Origin: Streptomyces chattanoogensis
Lineage (GTDB): Bacteria > Actinomycetota > Actinomycetes > Streptomycetales > Streptomycetaceae
Direction: 5' to 3'
DNA: 12,992 nt
NCBI RefSeq assembly: GCF_001294335.1
Contig: NZ_LGKG01000195.1
Coordinates: 1-12,992, forward strand
The position numbers and the translations under genes were made by a program. This document shows, piece after piece, positions 1-7,800 of the stretch. Every line of letters begins with the position of its first letter. The stretch's first letter is position 1. The notes beneath the pieces were generated by a model. It worked only from the letters and a program-made list of their open reading frames with translations, searched no databases and was not told where the DNA came from.

Positions 1-456
1 ACGGTCAAGCGGGACGGCCAGACCCTCAAGTCCATCCCGATCTCCGGCGGCAGCCCCGACAACCCCACCTACAACGGCCAGATGGTGATCTCGGAGAAGC
101 TGGAGCAGACCCGGATGGACGGCTCGACCGTCGGCTTCGGGACCAAGGAGAACTCTTACAACATTCCCGATGTGCCGCACGCCATGCGGTTGTCGTCCTC
201 GGGCACCTTCCTGCACGGCAACTACTGGGGCTCCCCGTCCGTCTTCGGCAAGGCCGGCACCAGCCACGGCTGCATCGGGCTGCGGGACGTCAAGGGCGGC
301 GGCGGTGACACCCCGGGCAAGTGGTTCTTCAATGAATCTCTCGTCGGCGATGTCGTCATCGTGAAGAACTCCCACGAGCAGACCGTCAAGCCGGACAACG
401 GCCTCAACGGCTGGAACCTTTCCTGGTCGGCGTGGCAGCAGGGCAGCGCAGCCTGA
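1..456 (+). CDS. L,D-transpeptidase (YkuD domain), 3' part only
   Basis: The frame is open from base 1 and ends at TGA 454-456, so 151 codons of the C-terminal part are present and the start lies outside the window. The visible part is a YkuD catalytic domain. It has a His in an HGNYW motif (codon 72), then a Thr-Ser-His-Gly-Cys-Ile-Gly-Leu motif with catalytic Cys at codon 91, at the family's usual spacing (H-x14-17-[ST]HGC). These enzymes make 3-3 cross-links in peptidoglycan outside the membrane. Actinobacterial members usually have a lipoprotein or signal peptide and Ig-like domains upstream, which cannot be checked here. The last 30 residues, rich in Trp and Asn, form the usual short C-terminal extension. 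The gene converges on the P450 operon with only 30 bp between stop codons. Family is confident; the exact paralogue is not. Confidence 0.93.
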   Translation, partial: TVKRDGQTLKSIPISGGSPDNPTYNGQMVISEKLEQTRMDGSTVGFGTKENSYNIPDVPHAMRLSSSGTFLHGNYWGSPSVFGKAGTSHGCIGLRDVKGGGGDTPGKWFFNESLVGDVVIVKNSHEQTVKPDNGLNGWNLSWSAWQQGSAA

Positions 457-486
457 CCTGCGCGTCGAACTGTGTGAGCCGGCCGG

Positions 487-1710
487 TCAGGCTTCGCCTG
501 CGCCGGGCACGAGGCGGGTGAAGGAGACCGGCAGGCGTTCCGGGCCGCGCAGGATGGCGTTTTCCCGGTAGGGCGGGGGATCGGCGATCAAGCGGGGCGA
601 CTCCAGGCGGCGGGCGAGTGCCGTCAGCGCGATCTGGGCTTCGGCACGGGCGAGGGTGGCGCCGATGCAGTAGTGGATGCCGCCGCCGAACCCGAGGTGG
701 GCGTTGTCGGGCCGGTCGGGTACGAACCGGTCCGGGTCCGCGAAGCGCTGCGGGTCGCGGTTGCCGGCGGCGAGCAGCAGACGCACGCGTGAGCCCTTGG
801 GGATGGTGGTGCCGGCGATGTCGATATCGGCCAGGGTGCTGCGTCCGGACATCTGCACCGGCGGGTCGTAGCGCAGCACCTCCTCCACGAGCGGAGTGGC
901 GAGATCGGGGTCGGTGCGCAACCGGGCCAGGGCGTCGGGATGGCGCAGCAGCGCAAGGGTGCCGTTGGCGATGAGGTTGACGGTGGTCTCGTGGCCCGCG
1001 ATGAGCAGCAGGCCGAGCGTGACGCGGAGGTCCACGGGGTCCATGGGGCCGTCGGGCTCCTGGCTGTGCATCAGTCCCGAGAGCAGGTCGTCGCCGCCGG
1101 TGGCGTCATGGCGTGCGATGAGCCCTTCGAGGTACTCGACCAACTCACCGCGCGCCTGCTGGAGTTCGCGGATCTCGTCCTCGGTCTGGGTGTCGATGGG
1201 GTCCAGGCCCCGGGTGAGCCGCCGGGCGAGGCTGCCGAAGAGGGATTCGTCCTCGCGCGGCACGCCGAGCAGTTCACAGATGACGGTGACGGGCAGCGGG
1301 TAGGCCAGGTCGCCGACGACGTCCAGTTGTCCCGCCCGCTCGCTGGTGTGCGCGTCGAGCAGCCCGGTGACGAGCGCGTCGATGTGGTCGCGCATGCCCA
1401 TGACGCGGGGAACGAACTGCTGGGTGACCAGGCGGCGCAGCTGGTCGTGCCGGGGCGGGTCCTCGACCAGCAGGCTTTTGCGGATCGGCCGCTGGTGCTG
1501 CGGGGGCAGCCGGTCGGCGCTGATGCGCGGGTCGCGCAGCAGCAGGCTGATCTCGCGGTGGCCGCTGGCCAGCCAGGTCCCGTCATCCATGCGTATGACC
1601 GGCTGGCGGAGCAACTGCTCGTAGTACGGGTAGGGGTTGGCGCGGTGCTCGTAGCGGAGGGCCTGGGCGAACAGGTCCGAGGCCGTGTGCTGGTGGGTGG
1701 TTGAGGTCAT
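487..1710 (-). CDS. Cytochrome P450 (class I bacterial type)
   Basis: A 407-residue protein, normal for a soluble actinomycete P450. It carries the I-helix oxygen-activation motif AGHETT at 238-243, the K-helix ExxR at E277-R280 and the haem-binding loop FGGGIHYCIG with the thiolate ligand at Cys348. There is no signal peptide or membrane anchor, so it is cytoplasmic. The ATG at 1708-1710 is preceded by a good GGGAG ribosome-binding site and lies 12 bp after the reductase stop. It is the last gene of a ferredoxin, ferredoxin reductase, P450 operon, so its electrons probably come from those two proteins. The likely reaction is hydroxylation or another oxidation of a small molecule. The substrate cannot be read from sequence. 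No biosynthetic genes flank it, which favours xenobiotic or stand-alone metabolism over a large secondary-metabolite cluster (inference). I do not assign a CYP family number. Confidence 0.95.
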   Translation of the reverse strand: MTSTTHQHTASDLFAQALRYEHRANPYPYYEQLLRQPVIRMDDGTWLASGHREISLLLRDPRISADRLPPQHQRPIRKSLLVEDPPRHDQLRRLVTQQFVPRVMGMRDHIDALVTGLLDAHTSERAGQLDVVGDLAYPLPVTVICELLGVPREDESLFGSLARRLTRGLDPIDTQTEDEIRELQQARGELVEYLEGLIARHDATGGDDLLSGLMHSQEPDGPMDPVDLRVTLGLLLIAGHETTVNLIANGTLALLRHPDALARLRTDPDLATPLVEEVLRYDPPVQMSGRSTLADIDIAGTTIPKGSRVRLLLAAGNRDPQRFADPDRFVPDRPDNAHLGFGGGIHYCIGATLARAEAQIALTALARRLESPRLIADPPPYRENAILRGPERLPVSFTRLVPGAGEA

Positions 1711-1722
1711 GGTGGATCTCCC

Positions 1723-3081
1723 TCACTCGTGTCCGGCCAGGACGGACGGGGCGGACGGGATGGATAGGACGGATGGGGTGGAGGGGGTGGACGAACGACC
1801 CGCGGCGGGCCGCGGGAACGCGGCGTCGAGCGCATCGAGCCGATCCGGTCCGTCGGAGGCATGGAGCACCGGCGGGAAGGGCGCTCCGGCCTCGATGAGG
1901 GCGGCATATCCGTCCAGCACGCGGGGGGAGTCCACCGCGACGGCGGCGACCAGACGCCCGCGCTGACCGTAGGCGGCCACGAACCGCCGCTCGTCGAGCG
2001 AGCCCTGGGTGACGACGACCCGATCGGCCAGGGAGGGCAGCCCCACGCACTTGAGGTTGACCCCGAACTGGTTGGACCAGAACGCCGGCAGCGCGCGATG
2101 GGCACGAGGCTCCCGCGACCCATGGATCATGTTGTGCGCGGCCGTACGGGCCTGCGCGACGGCGTTGTCCCAGTGGTCCAGGCGCAGCAGCTGCCCGGGG
2201 TAGAGCGGGTGCGGCCAGCGGGCGACGTCGCCGGCGACGTAGACGTCCGCCACCGGTGTCCCGTCGTCGGCGAGGGCCCGGCACGCGTCGTCGCACACCA
2301 CGCCGCGGGCGTCGGCGGCCAGCCCGGACCCGGTCAGCCACTCCGTGTTGGCGAGGGCGCCGGCGGCGACCACGGCCACCTCGGCCTCGACCACGGTGCC
2401 GTCGGAGAGGGCCGCGCGCCGCAGCCTGCCGGCCTCGCCCTCCAGGGCCTGGACCGTGGTGCCGAGCCGCAGGTCCACCCCGGCGTCGCGGTACCAGCCG
2501 GTCACGGCGCTGCCGATGACGCCGCCCAGAGCGCTCAGCAACGGGGCGCTGCCGCGCTGGGTCACGGTCACGTCGAGGTCCAGGTCGCGGCAGACCGAGG
2601 CGACCTCGCCGCCGGTGAAGCCGGCGCCGATCACCAGCACCCGGTCCGGCCCGGCGGCCAGTGCCGCCCGCAGCCGGTCGGCGTCGTCGCGGGACCGCAG
2701 CACCTGCACCCCGTGCAGGGCACCGCCCTGCTGCCGGGGCCAGGGCCGGGCCCGGGTGCCGGTGGCGATCAGCAGCCGGTCGTAGGGCACTTCCCGCCCG
2801 TCCGCCAGCGCCACCCGGCGTTCGCGCAGGTCAACGCCGCTCGCGGGGGTGCCGAGCAGCCATCGGGCGTCGATGTTGCGCGCCCGGGGCAGCGCGGTGT
2901 GGTCGGTGGGCAGCCAGCCGGAGAGGACCGCCTTCGACAGCGGCGGACGGTCGTACGGCGCGTACGGTTCGTCGCCGATGAGCGTGAGCTCACCGTCGAA
3001 TCCTTCGTCCCGCAGTGCCTCGGCGGCCCGCAGCCCGGCCAGGGAGGCGCCGACCACGACGATGCGCTCGGGGCCGTTCAC
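1723..3081 (-). CDS. NAD(P)H-dependent ferredoxin reductase (FAD), P450 partner
   Basis: A 452-residue pyridine-nucleotide-disulfide-type oxidoreductase of the putidaredoxin/rhodocoxin reductase class. An N-terminal FAD site (VVVGASLAGLRAAEAL, glycines 11 and 16) precedes a central NAD(P) Rossmann motif GAGFTG at 152-157. The second FAD-contacting motif YVAGDVA follows, with Asp285. It passes electrons from NAD(P)H to the ferredoxin encoded just upstream. I chose GTG 3081-3079 because it overlaps the ferredoxin TGA (GTGA), which implies translational coupling, and because the FAD motif then starts at the usual distance. The frame stays open upstream to 3150 but that would add 23 unconserved residues inside the ferredoxin gene. 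The last 25 or so residues are an unusual Ser-x-Pro/Ser-x-Leu tail encoded by 9-bp tandem repeats. Such reductases are often unlinked to Streptomyces P450s, so a dedicated copy is noteworthy. Confidence 0.93.
   Translation of the reverse strand: MNGPERIVVVGASLAGLRAAEALRDEGFDGELTLIGDEPYAPYDRPPLSKAVLSGWLPTDHTALPRARNIDARWLLGTPASGVDLRERRVALADGREVPYDRLLIATGTRARPWPRQQGGALHGVQVLRSRDDADRLRAALAAGPDRVLVIGAGFTGGEVASVCRDLDLDVTVTQRGSAPLLSALGGVIGSAVTGWYRDAGVDLRLGTTVQALEGEAGRLRRAALSDGTVVEAEVAVVAAGALANTEWLTGSGLAADARGVVCDDACRALADDGTPVADVYVAGDVARWPHPLYPGQLLRLDHWDNAVAQARTAAHNMIHGSREPRAHRALPAFWSNQFGVNLKCVGLPSLADRVVVTQGSLDERRFVAAYGQRGRLVAAVAVDSPRVLDGYAALIEAGAPFPPVLHASDGPDRLDALDAAFPRPAAGRSSTPSTPSVLSIPSAPSVLAGHE
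1740..1793 (+). repeat. Six tandem 9-bp units within the reductase 3' end
   Basis: Six consecutive units follow GG[AG][CT]GGA[CTG][GA]: ggacggacg, gggcggacg, ggatggata, ggacggatg, gggtggagg, gggtggacg. As 9 bp is three codons, the array changes length without breaking frame. On the minus strand it encodes the Ser-x-Pro/Ser-x-Leu tripeptide run at the reductase C-terminus. Copies are imperfect, so it is an old or drifting minisatellite. Confidence 0.85.
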
Positions 3082-3338
3082 TGCACAGGCTCCGAGGCCA
3101 GGGGTGCGGGCTCGGTGGCCCTGCCCAGGGTGATGGCCTGTACGGGACACGCTGCGGTGGCCCGCTCGACCTCGCGGCGCAGACGGGGATCGGGTGCGTA
3201 GTCGTATTCCAGCGCCTCCTCACCGTGGAACCGGAAGACGTCCGGTGCGGCGTAGACGCACTGTCCGTAGCTCTGGCATCGGTTCAGATCCACGACGAGC
3301 CGGAGTTCGCGTGCGTCGGGTGGCGAATCGGTGGGCAT
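3078..3338 (-). CDS. Small ferredoxin, [3Fe-4S]/atypical 4Fe type, P450 redox partner
   Basis: An 86-residue acidic ferredoxin. The cluster ligands are Cys21, Cys27 and Cys64-Pro65, in the pattern C-x-x-Y-x-x-C...C-P. The central position, a Cys in ordinary [4Fe-4S] ferredoxins, is Tyr24. This three-cysteine layout is typical of P450-associated actinobacterial ferredoxins, often [3Fe-4S]. The protein is cytoplasmic and carries single electrons from the FAD reductase to the P450. The ATG at 3336-3338 has a purine-rich GGGAAGAGAG upstream. The frame is open to an ATG at 3437, but that extension is Pro/Arg-rich, lacks a good ribosome-binding site and runs through the probable 5' leader, so I reject it. 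It is the first gene of the operon and its stop overlaps the reductase GTG. Control is probably by the divergent TetR protein. Confidence 0.93.
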   Translation of the reverse strand: MPTDSPPDARELRLVVDLNRCQSYGQCVYAAPDVFRFHGEEALEYDYAPDPRLRREVERATAACPVQAITLGRATEPAPLASEPVQ

Positions 3339-3438
3339 TTTTCGCTCTCTTCCCAGGTCAGCGGGGTTCGGCGGAACTTTCGGCGGTCGTCGGGGCGGGC
3401 CTTGCGACGGCCCCGCGGCTTCGATCGCATCCGCCATT

Positions 3439-3458
3439 CAGATAGCAACCACTATTTG
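3439..3458. promoter_or_regulatory. Candidate second TetR half-site pair (inverted repeat)
   Basis: CAGATAG-N6-CTATTTG is a 6/7 inverted repeat. It reuses the ATAG/CTAT core of the perfect palindrome at 3494-3509. It lies on the ferredoxin side of the intergenic region, about 100 bp upstream of the ferredoxin ATG, where it could control the P450 operon promoter. Further single cores lie at 3470-3473 (CTAT) and 3486-3489 (ATAG). Binding is inferred from position and symmetry only. Confidence 0.4.
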
Positions 3459-3480
3459 GACTGTACACGCTATCGGCGCG

Positions 3481-3510
3481 TTGACATAGTCCTCGCTATT
3501 CGAATAGCGT
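3481..3510 (+). promoter_or_regulatory. TetR-gene promoter, TTGACA-18-TAGCGT
   Basis: TTGACA at 3481-3486 is a perfect housekeeping -35 hexamer. TAGCGT at 3505-3510 fits TAnnnT at 18 bp. Initiation 7-8 bp further on would fall at or beside the A of ATG 3518, giving a leaderless transcript. No Shine-Dalgarno sequence lies in front of ATG 3518 or GTG 3509, which agrees with this reading. Confidence 0.6.
3494..3509. promoter_or_regulatory. Perfect 16-bp palindromic operator
   Basis: CGCTATTCGAATAGCG is its own reverse complement. It covers the end of the promoter spacer and most of the -10 hexamer of the divergent TetR gene. Size, symmetry and position are typical of a TetR-family operator, so autorepression by the adjacent regulator is the simplest reading. 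Regulator binding is inferred. Confidence 0.65.
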
Positions 3511-3517
3511 GCTTAAT

Positions 3518-4183
3518 ATGAGTACCGAGCATGACGAACCCGTGCGGCAGCGGCTCACCCGTGCCCAGGCCAAGGCCCGCACCCGGCGACTGCTGCTGGA
3601 CGCGGCGGGCCGGGTCTTCGCCCGTAAGGGCTTCGCCGGTGCCTCGGTGGAGGAGATCGCCGAGTCGGCGGGCTTCTCCATCGGCGCGCTGTACTCCAAC
3701 TTCAGCGGCAAGGAGGCCCTCTTCCTGGAGCTGATGGCCGAACGCGGTATGGGCCGCGTCGCCGAGGCCGCCCAGACCCTCGACCGCCACGAGGCGGGCA
3801 CCGGGGAGGCCGCCGCCGAGCTGGGCCGCCTGCTGGTGGACGTCGCCGACAAGGACACCGACTTCGCACCGCTCCAGGCCGAGTTCTGGCTCTACGCGGT
3901 ACGCAACCCCCACGTCCTCGACACGATGGCCGCCGCCCTGCGCGAACCGCGCCAGGCACTGGAGGGCCTGATCGACACCTGGCTCACGGAGCAGGGTGCA
4001 CCCTCCGAGGTCCCCGCCGACTCCGTGGCCACGGTGGTGGCGGCGCTGTTCCAGGGCCTGGTGCGCCTGCGGCGCGTGGATCCCGACAGCGTCCCCGAAG
4101 AGCTCTTCGGGCAGGCCCTGCGGTGGCTGTTCAGCGGCATCGGCGCGGGCCCCGCCCCGGCCCGCCCCACCGGCCAGGACTGA
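3518..4183 (+). CDS. TetR/AcrR-family transcriptional regulator
   Basis: A 221-residue protein with the standard layout. The N-terminal DNA-binding domain covers about residues 18-66, with the helix-turn-helix at about 43-62 (VEEIAESAGFSIGALYSNF) followed by the family's Gly-Lys-Glu and Phe-x-Glu-Leu. An alpha-helical ligand-binding domain makes up the rest. I prefer ATG 3518 to the upstream in-frame GTG 3509. The promoter predicts transcription starting at about 3517-3518, and GTG 3509 would lie inside the -10 element and operator. The gene is divergent to the ferredoxin-reductase-P450 operon and shares its intergenic region, so it probably represses that operon and itself until a small ligand binds. 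The ligand is unknown. A membrane-protein gene follows after 18 bp and is probably co-transcribed. Confidence 0.93.
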   Translation: MSTEHDEPVRQRLTRAQAKARTRRLLLDAAGRVFARKGFAGASVEEIAESAGFSIGALYSNFSGKEALFLELMAERGMGRVAEAAQTLDRHEAGTGEAAAELGRLLVDVADKDTDFAPLQAEFWLYAVRNPHVLDTMAAALREPRQALEGLIDTWLTEQGAPSEVPADSVATVVAALFQGLVRLRRVDPDSVPEELFGQALRWLFSGIGAGPAPARPTGQD

Positions 4184-4201
4184 CCGACGGGAGCCGCCTT
4201 C

Positions 4202-4852
4202 ATGAACCCGCAACGGCAATCCGCCGCCCGGGGTATCCGCAGGGGCTACGCCGTGGCCGGCGTGGTCCTCGCCCTCATGTGGCTGGGGGAGGGCAACGAG
4301 CCGGCCTGGGCCCACGCCGTGCGTGCCACCTTCCTCCTGCTGCTCATCCCGCCCCTGCTCCTGCGGACCAACCGCCGCCTCACCGCGGCGTTTTACGAAT
4401 CCACCCACCCCGGCCGTGCACTCGCCCGGCTGATCACCGCCCGGATCCTCATCGTCTCGGCAGCCCTCGCCGCCAGCGCCCTGCTCAGCCATCTGATGGA
4501 CCCGCGCGCGGCCCACGACGCTCGAGCGCTCGGCATCCGCGTGCTGTGCGTCCTGCTGACCATCCCCCTGCAGATCCGCGCCGCACACCGCGCACGGGCG
4601 GGAGGTGTGCACCCCGCGGCCCGCCCCACCTTGTCGGCACCCCGGGTGATCGGCGCCAAGCTGGCCCTCATCGCGGCCGCGCTGCTGGCCCAGATGCTGA
4701 TCGATCCGTATGTGGCCAACGCCCAGGTGCTCACCGCCGTGGCCATCGCCGTCAGCGTGACCCTGCTCGGCCCCAGGATCCACTCCAGGCTGGTGATGAC
4801 CCCCACCCCCCAGGCCGCCGGGCAAGCCGGCGCGGCCCAGACGGCCGGCTAG
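4202..4852 (+). CDS. Six-helix integral membrane protein, unknown function
   Basis: A 216-residue hydrophobic protein that I do not recognise. Probable membrane segments lie at about 16-29, 38-54, 79-98, 108-124, 149-168 and 172-190. Arg-rich loops separate some of them (55-60, 126-132), and the C-terminal 20 residues are Ala/Gln/Pro-rich and probably cytoplasmic. There is no signal peptide and no visible catalytic motif. The ATG follows a GGGAG ribosome-binding site, 18 bp after the TetR stop, so the two genes are probably one transcript. That suggests a role connected with the regulator's ligand, such as uptake, export or membrane protection, but this is context only. Its TAG overlaps the TAG of the convergent nitrate reductase gene within one CTAG. 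Confidence 0.82.
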   Translation: MNPQRQSAARGIRRGYAVAGVVLALMWLGEGNEPAWAHAVRATFLLLLIPPLLLRTNRRLTAAFYESTHPGRALARLITARILIVSAALAASALLSHLMDPRAAHDARALGIRVLCVLLTIPLQIRAAHRARAGGVHPAARPTLSAPRVIGAKLALIAAALLAQMLIDPYVANAQVLTAVAIAVSVTLLGPRIHSRLVMTPTPQAAGQAGAAQTAG

Positions 4853-7800
4853 TAGATGTCGCGGACGTAGCGTTTGTCTGCGGCGAGGCGCCTGACGTAG
4901 GCGGTGGCCTCGTCGGGGCCGAGGCCGCCGTGGGTGGCGGCGATGTCCTTGAGTGCCTGGTCGACGTCTTGGGCCATGCGCCCTGCGTCGCCGCAGACAT
5001 AGAAGTGGGCGCCGTCCTGGAGCCACTGCCACAGGCGGGACCCGTTCTCCCGCATCCGGTCCTGGACGTAGATCTTGTTGCGCTGGTCGCGGGAGAAGGC
5101 GATGTCGAGACGGCCGAGGTGGCCGGATGCCTGGTAGGCCTCCAGGTCCTGGCGGTAGTAGAAGTCGGTGGCCTGGCGCTGCTCGCCGAAGAACAGCCAG
5201 TTGGCACCGGTGTGGCCGCGTGCCTGGCGGTCTTCGAGGAACCCGACGAAGGGTGCCACACCCGTTCCCGGCCCGACCATGATCATGGGCGTGGCGGGGT
5301 CGGCCGGCGGGCGGAAGAGCGGTGAACGCTGTACGAAGACCTGCACCGGGCCGTCGTCCGCGCAGTCGGCGAGGTAGGTCGAGCACACGCCTTTACGCTC
5401 TCGTCCGCGGTCGTTGGTGTAGCGGACGACGGAAACGGTGAGCCGGACCTCGCCGGGGTGGGCGAGCGGGCTGGAGGAGATGGAGTACAACCGGGGCTGG
5501 AGACGCTTGAGGACACCGGTCCACTCCGCCGCGGACGCGCGGACGGGGAACGCGGCGACCAGGTCGGCGGCCTGACGGCCCCAGCTCCACTTCGCGAGCT
5601 CGTCCTTGTTGTCGGGACGCAGCAGCCGCTTCAGGTCGTGGCTGCCGGTCCGTTCGGCCACGAACTTGAGCAGGTCCGTGGTGATACGTGCGATGTCCAG
5701 GCGGGTGCGCAGCGCCTCGCGCAGCGGGATCTGCACGGTGTCGCCGACGTCGACGGGTTCGTCGGGGTCGAGGCCGGTGCAGGCAAGCCACTCGGCGACG
5801 AGCTCGGTGCCGTTGGCGGGCCATACGCCGAGGGCGTCGCCGGCCTCGTAGGCGAGTTCGCCGCCGCGGGTGTCGAAGGCGAACTGCCGCACTTCCTTCT
5901 GCGACCCGGGCAGGCTCAGCAGCCGGTTGCCGATCAGCAGGGTCGAGAACGGTGACGCCTTGGTGTAGCGGGAGGACACGGGCGGCGACGGCTGGGCGCC
6001 CGCCGGAACGGTGGGTGCGGACGTGGGGCCGAGGGGCGCGGTCCGGGTTCCGGACGTGTCGACGGGCTGCCGGTCGACCGCGGTGGCCAGGGCGCTGACG
6101 ACCTGGCCGACCCACTGGTCGGCGGCCTCTTCGTAGTCGGGCTCGCAGTCGGTACGGGCGACGAGCCGGGTGGCCCCGAGAGCGTGGAACCGTTCGTCGA
6201 GCCGGCGCCCGTGTCCGCAGAAGTCGTCGTAGGCGGGGTCGCCGAAGGCCAGGATCGCGTACCGAATCCCGTCGAGCCGGCCGGCTTCCGGGGCCGAGAG
6301 CGCCTCCCAGAAGTCGGCGCCGTTGTCCGGAGCGTCGCCGTCGCCGAAGGTGCTGGTGACGACGAGCAGATCGGTGTCGGCGGTCAGATGCGTGGGAGCC
6401 ATGTCCGTCATGGGCAGCAGCTCCGGCGCATGGCCCGACCCCGCGAGGCGGGCGGCGGCGGTGGCGGCGAACTCCTCGGCGTTGCCGGTCTGCGAGGCCC
6501 ACAGGACGACCAGTCGGCGGGCCGGTGCACCCGCGTCGGCTGCCGGCGCGGCCGCGGGCACGGCAGGGGCTGTGGTGGGGACACGGGAGAACCTCCCGGC
6601 GAGGACGCCGTTGACCCACAGGGCCTGGCCGGGGTCGAAGGGCGCGCCCGGCGGCAGTACGGGGACGCTCCCGGGGGCGGGCGGCGTCAGGGCGAGCCCG
6701 GAGAGGTATCCCGCGAGATACTGGCGCTCCGGGTCGGCCAGGGCCACCGGGGCGAGATCGGTGATGCCGAACAGGGCGGCGAGCTCATGGACGGCCGGAT
6801 CCGACGCGCCCGCCGTGGCCGGAACGGGGGCCATGGGGGCTCCTCCCTGGTGCTGAAGGGTCGCAGCATCGGCGGTGGCCGGGCCGGATTCGGGCACGGC
6901 GCCCGGGTGTGCAGCCGGGACCGGGGCCGCGGTTTTGGTGAGCGTCACGGCGCAGGCCTTGAACTCGGGCTGGAAGGAGACCGGGTCGACGGCGTCGTTG
7001 GTGACGGCGTTGATGCTGAGGTACTCGCCGAACAGGTCGTTCCAGTGGAAGGGAGCGAAACAGGTGCCCGGCCGGACCCGGTCGGTGACCACGGCGGGCA
7101 GTACGGCGCGTCCGCGGCGGGAGGCGACCTCCAGCTGATCGCCCTCGCCGACGCCGAGCGCCTCGGCGTCCTCGGGATGGACCTCCACGAACGGGCCGGG
7201 GTTGAGCCTGGCGAGCTTGGCCACCTTGGCGGTCTTGGTCATCGTGTGCCACTGGTGCTGCAGCCGACCGGTGTTGAGGACGAACGGGTAGTCGTCGTCG
7301 GGGAGTTCGGCGGGCGGCAGGTGCGGACGGGCGAAGAACTGCGCGCGTCCGCTCGCGGTCGGGAAGGCCAGGCGGGGGCGGGTACCGTCCTCTCGCTCCA
7401 GGAGGGTCTGGCTGACGCCGTCGTTGAGGTAGCGGACGGGGTTGCGGTCCGGGCCGTCGGCGGTGGGCGCCGGCCACTGGACGGGGGCGCTGCGCAGCCG
7501 CTCGTAGCTGACGCCGCGCAGGTCCCAGCCGGTCTTGGGGTTCCACGCCTGCTTCAGCTCCTCGAACACCTCTTCCGACGAGCCGTAGGTGAAGGATTCG
7601 GCGAACCCCATCTCACAGGCCACCCGTGCGATCAACTGCCAGTCGGGCAGGGCGTGTTCAGGAGGATCGACAACCCCCTGCGCGAGGGTGAGGTTCCGCT
7701 CGGAGTTGACCAGGACGCCGTCGGACTCCGCCCACAGCGTCGCGGGCAGGACGACATCGGCGTACGCGTTGGTCTCGGTCTCGGCGAAGACGTCCTGGGT

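Noticed and set aside
488..500. CAGGC-ttc-GCCTG hairpin between the convergent transpeptidase and P450 genes
   Set aside because: Only 5 bp of stem, mostly inside the P450 stop region, with no T-tract; too weak to call a terminator.
1740..1793. CRISPR-like or IS-related repeat
   Set aside because: Units are 9 bp, contiguous, in frame with coding sequence and without spacers; this is a minisatellite.
1861..3201. A 446-codon open frame on the plus strand
   Set aside because: It is antisense to the ferredoxin reductase and ferredoxin, whose FAD, NAD and Fe-S motifs are clear.
3339..3437. N-terminal extension of the ferredoxin to ATG 3437
   Set aside because: The added 33 residues are Pro/Arg-rich and unconserved, while the internal ATG 3338 has a good ribosome-binding site and gives the usual ferredoxin length.
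3470..5386. A 638-codon open frame on the minus strand
   Set aside because: It runs antisense through the TetR and membrane-protein genes and into another frame of nitrate reductase. Composition is Arg/Pro/Gly-rich with no family motif; it is a shadow of high-GC coding DNA.
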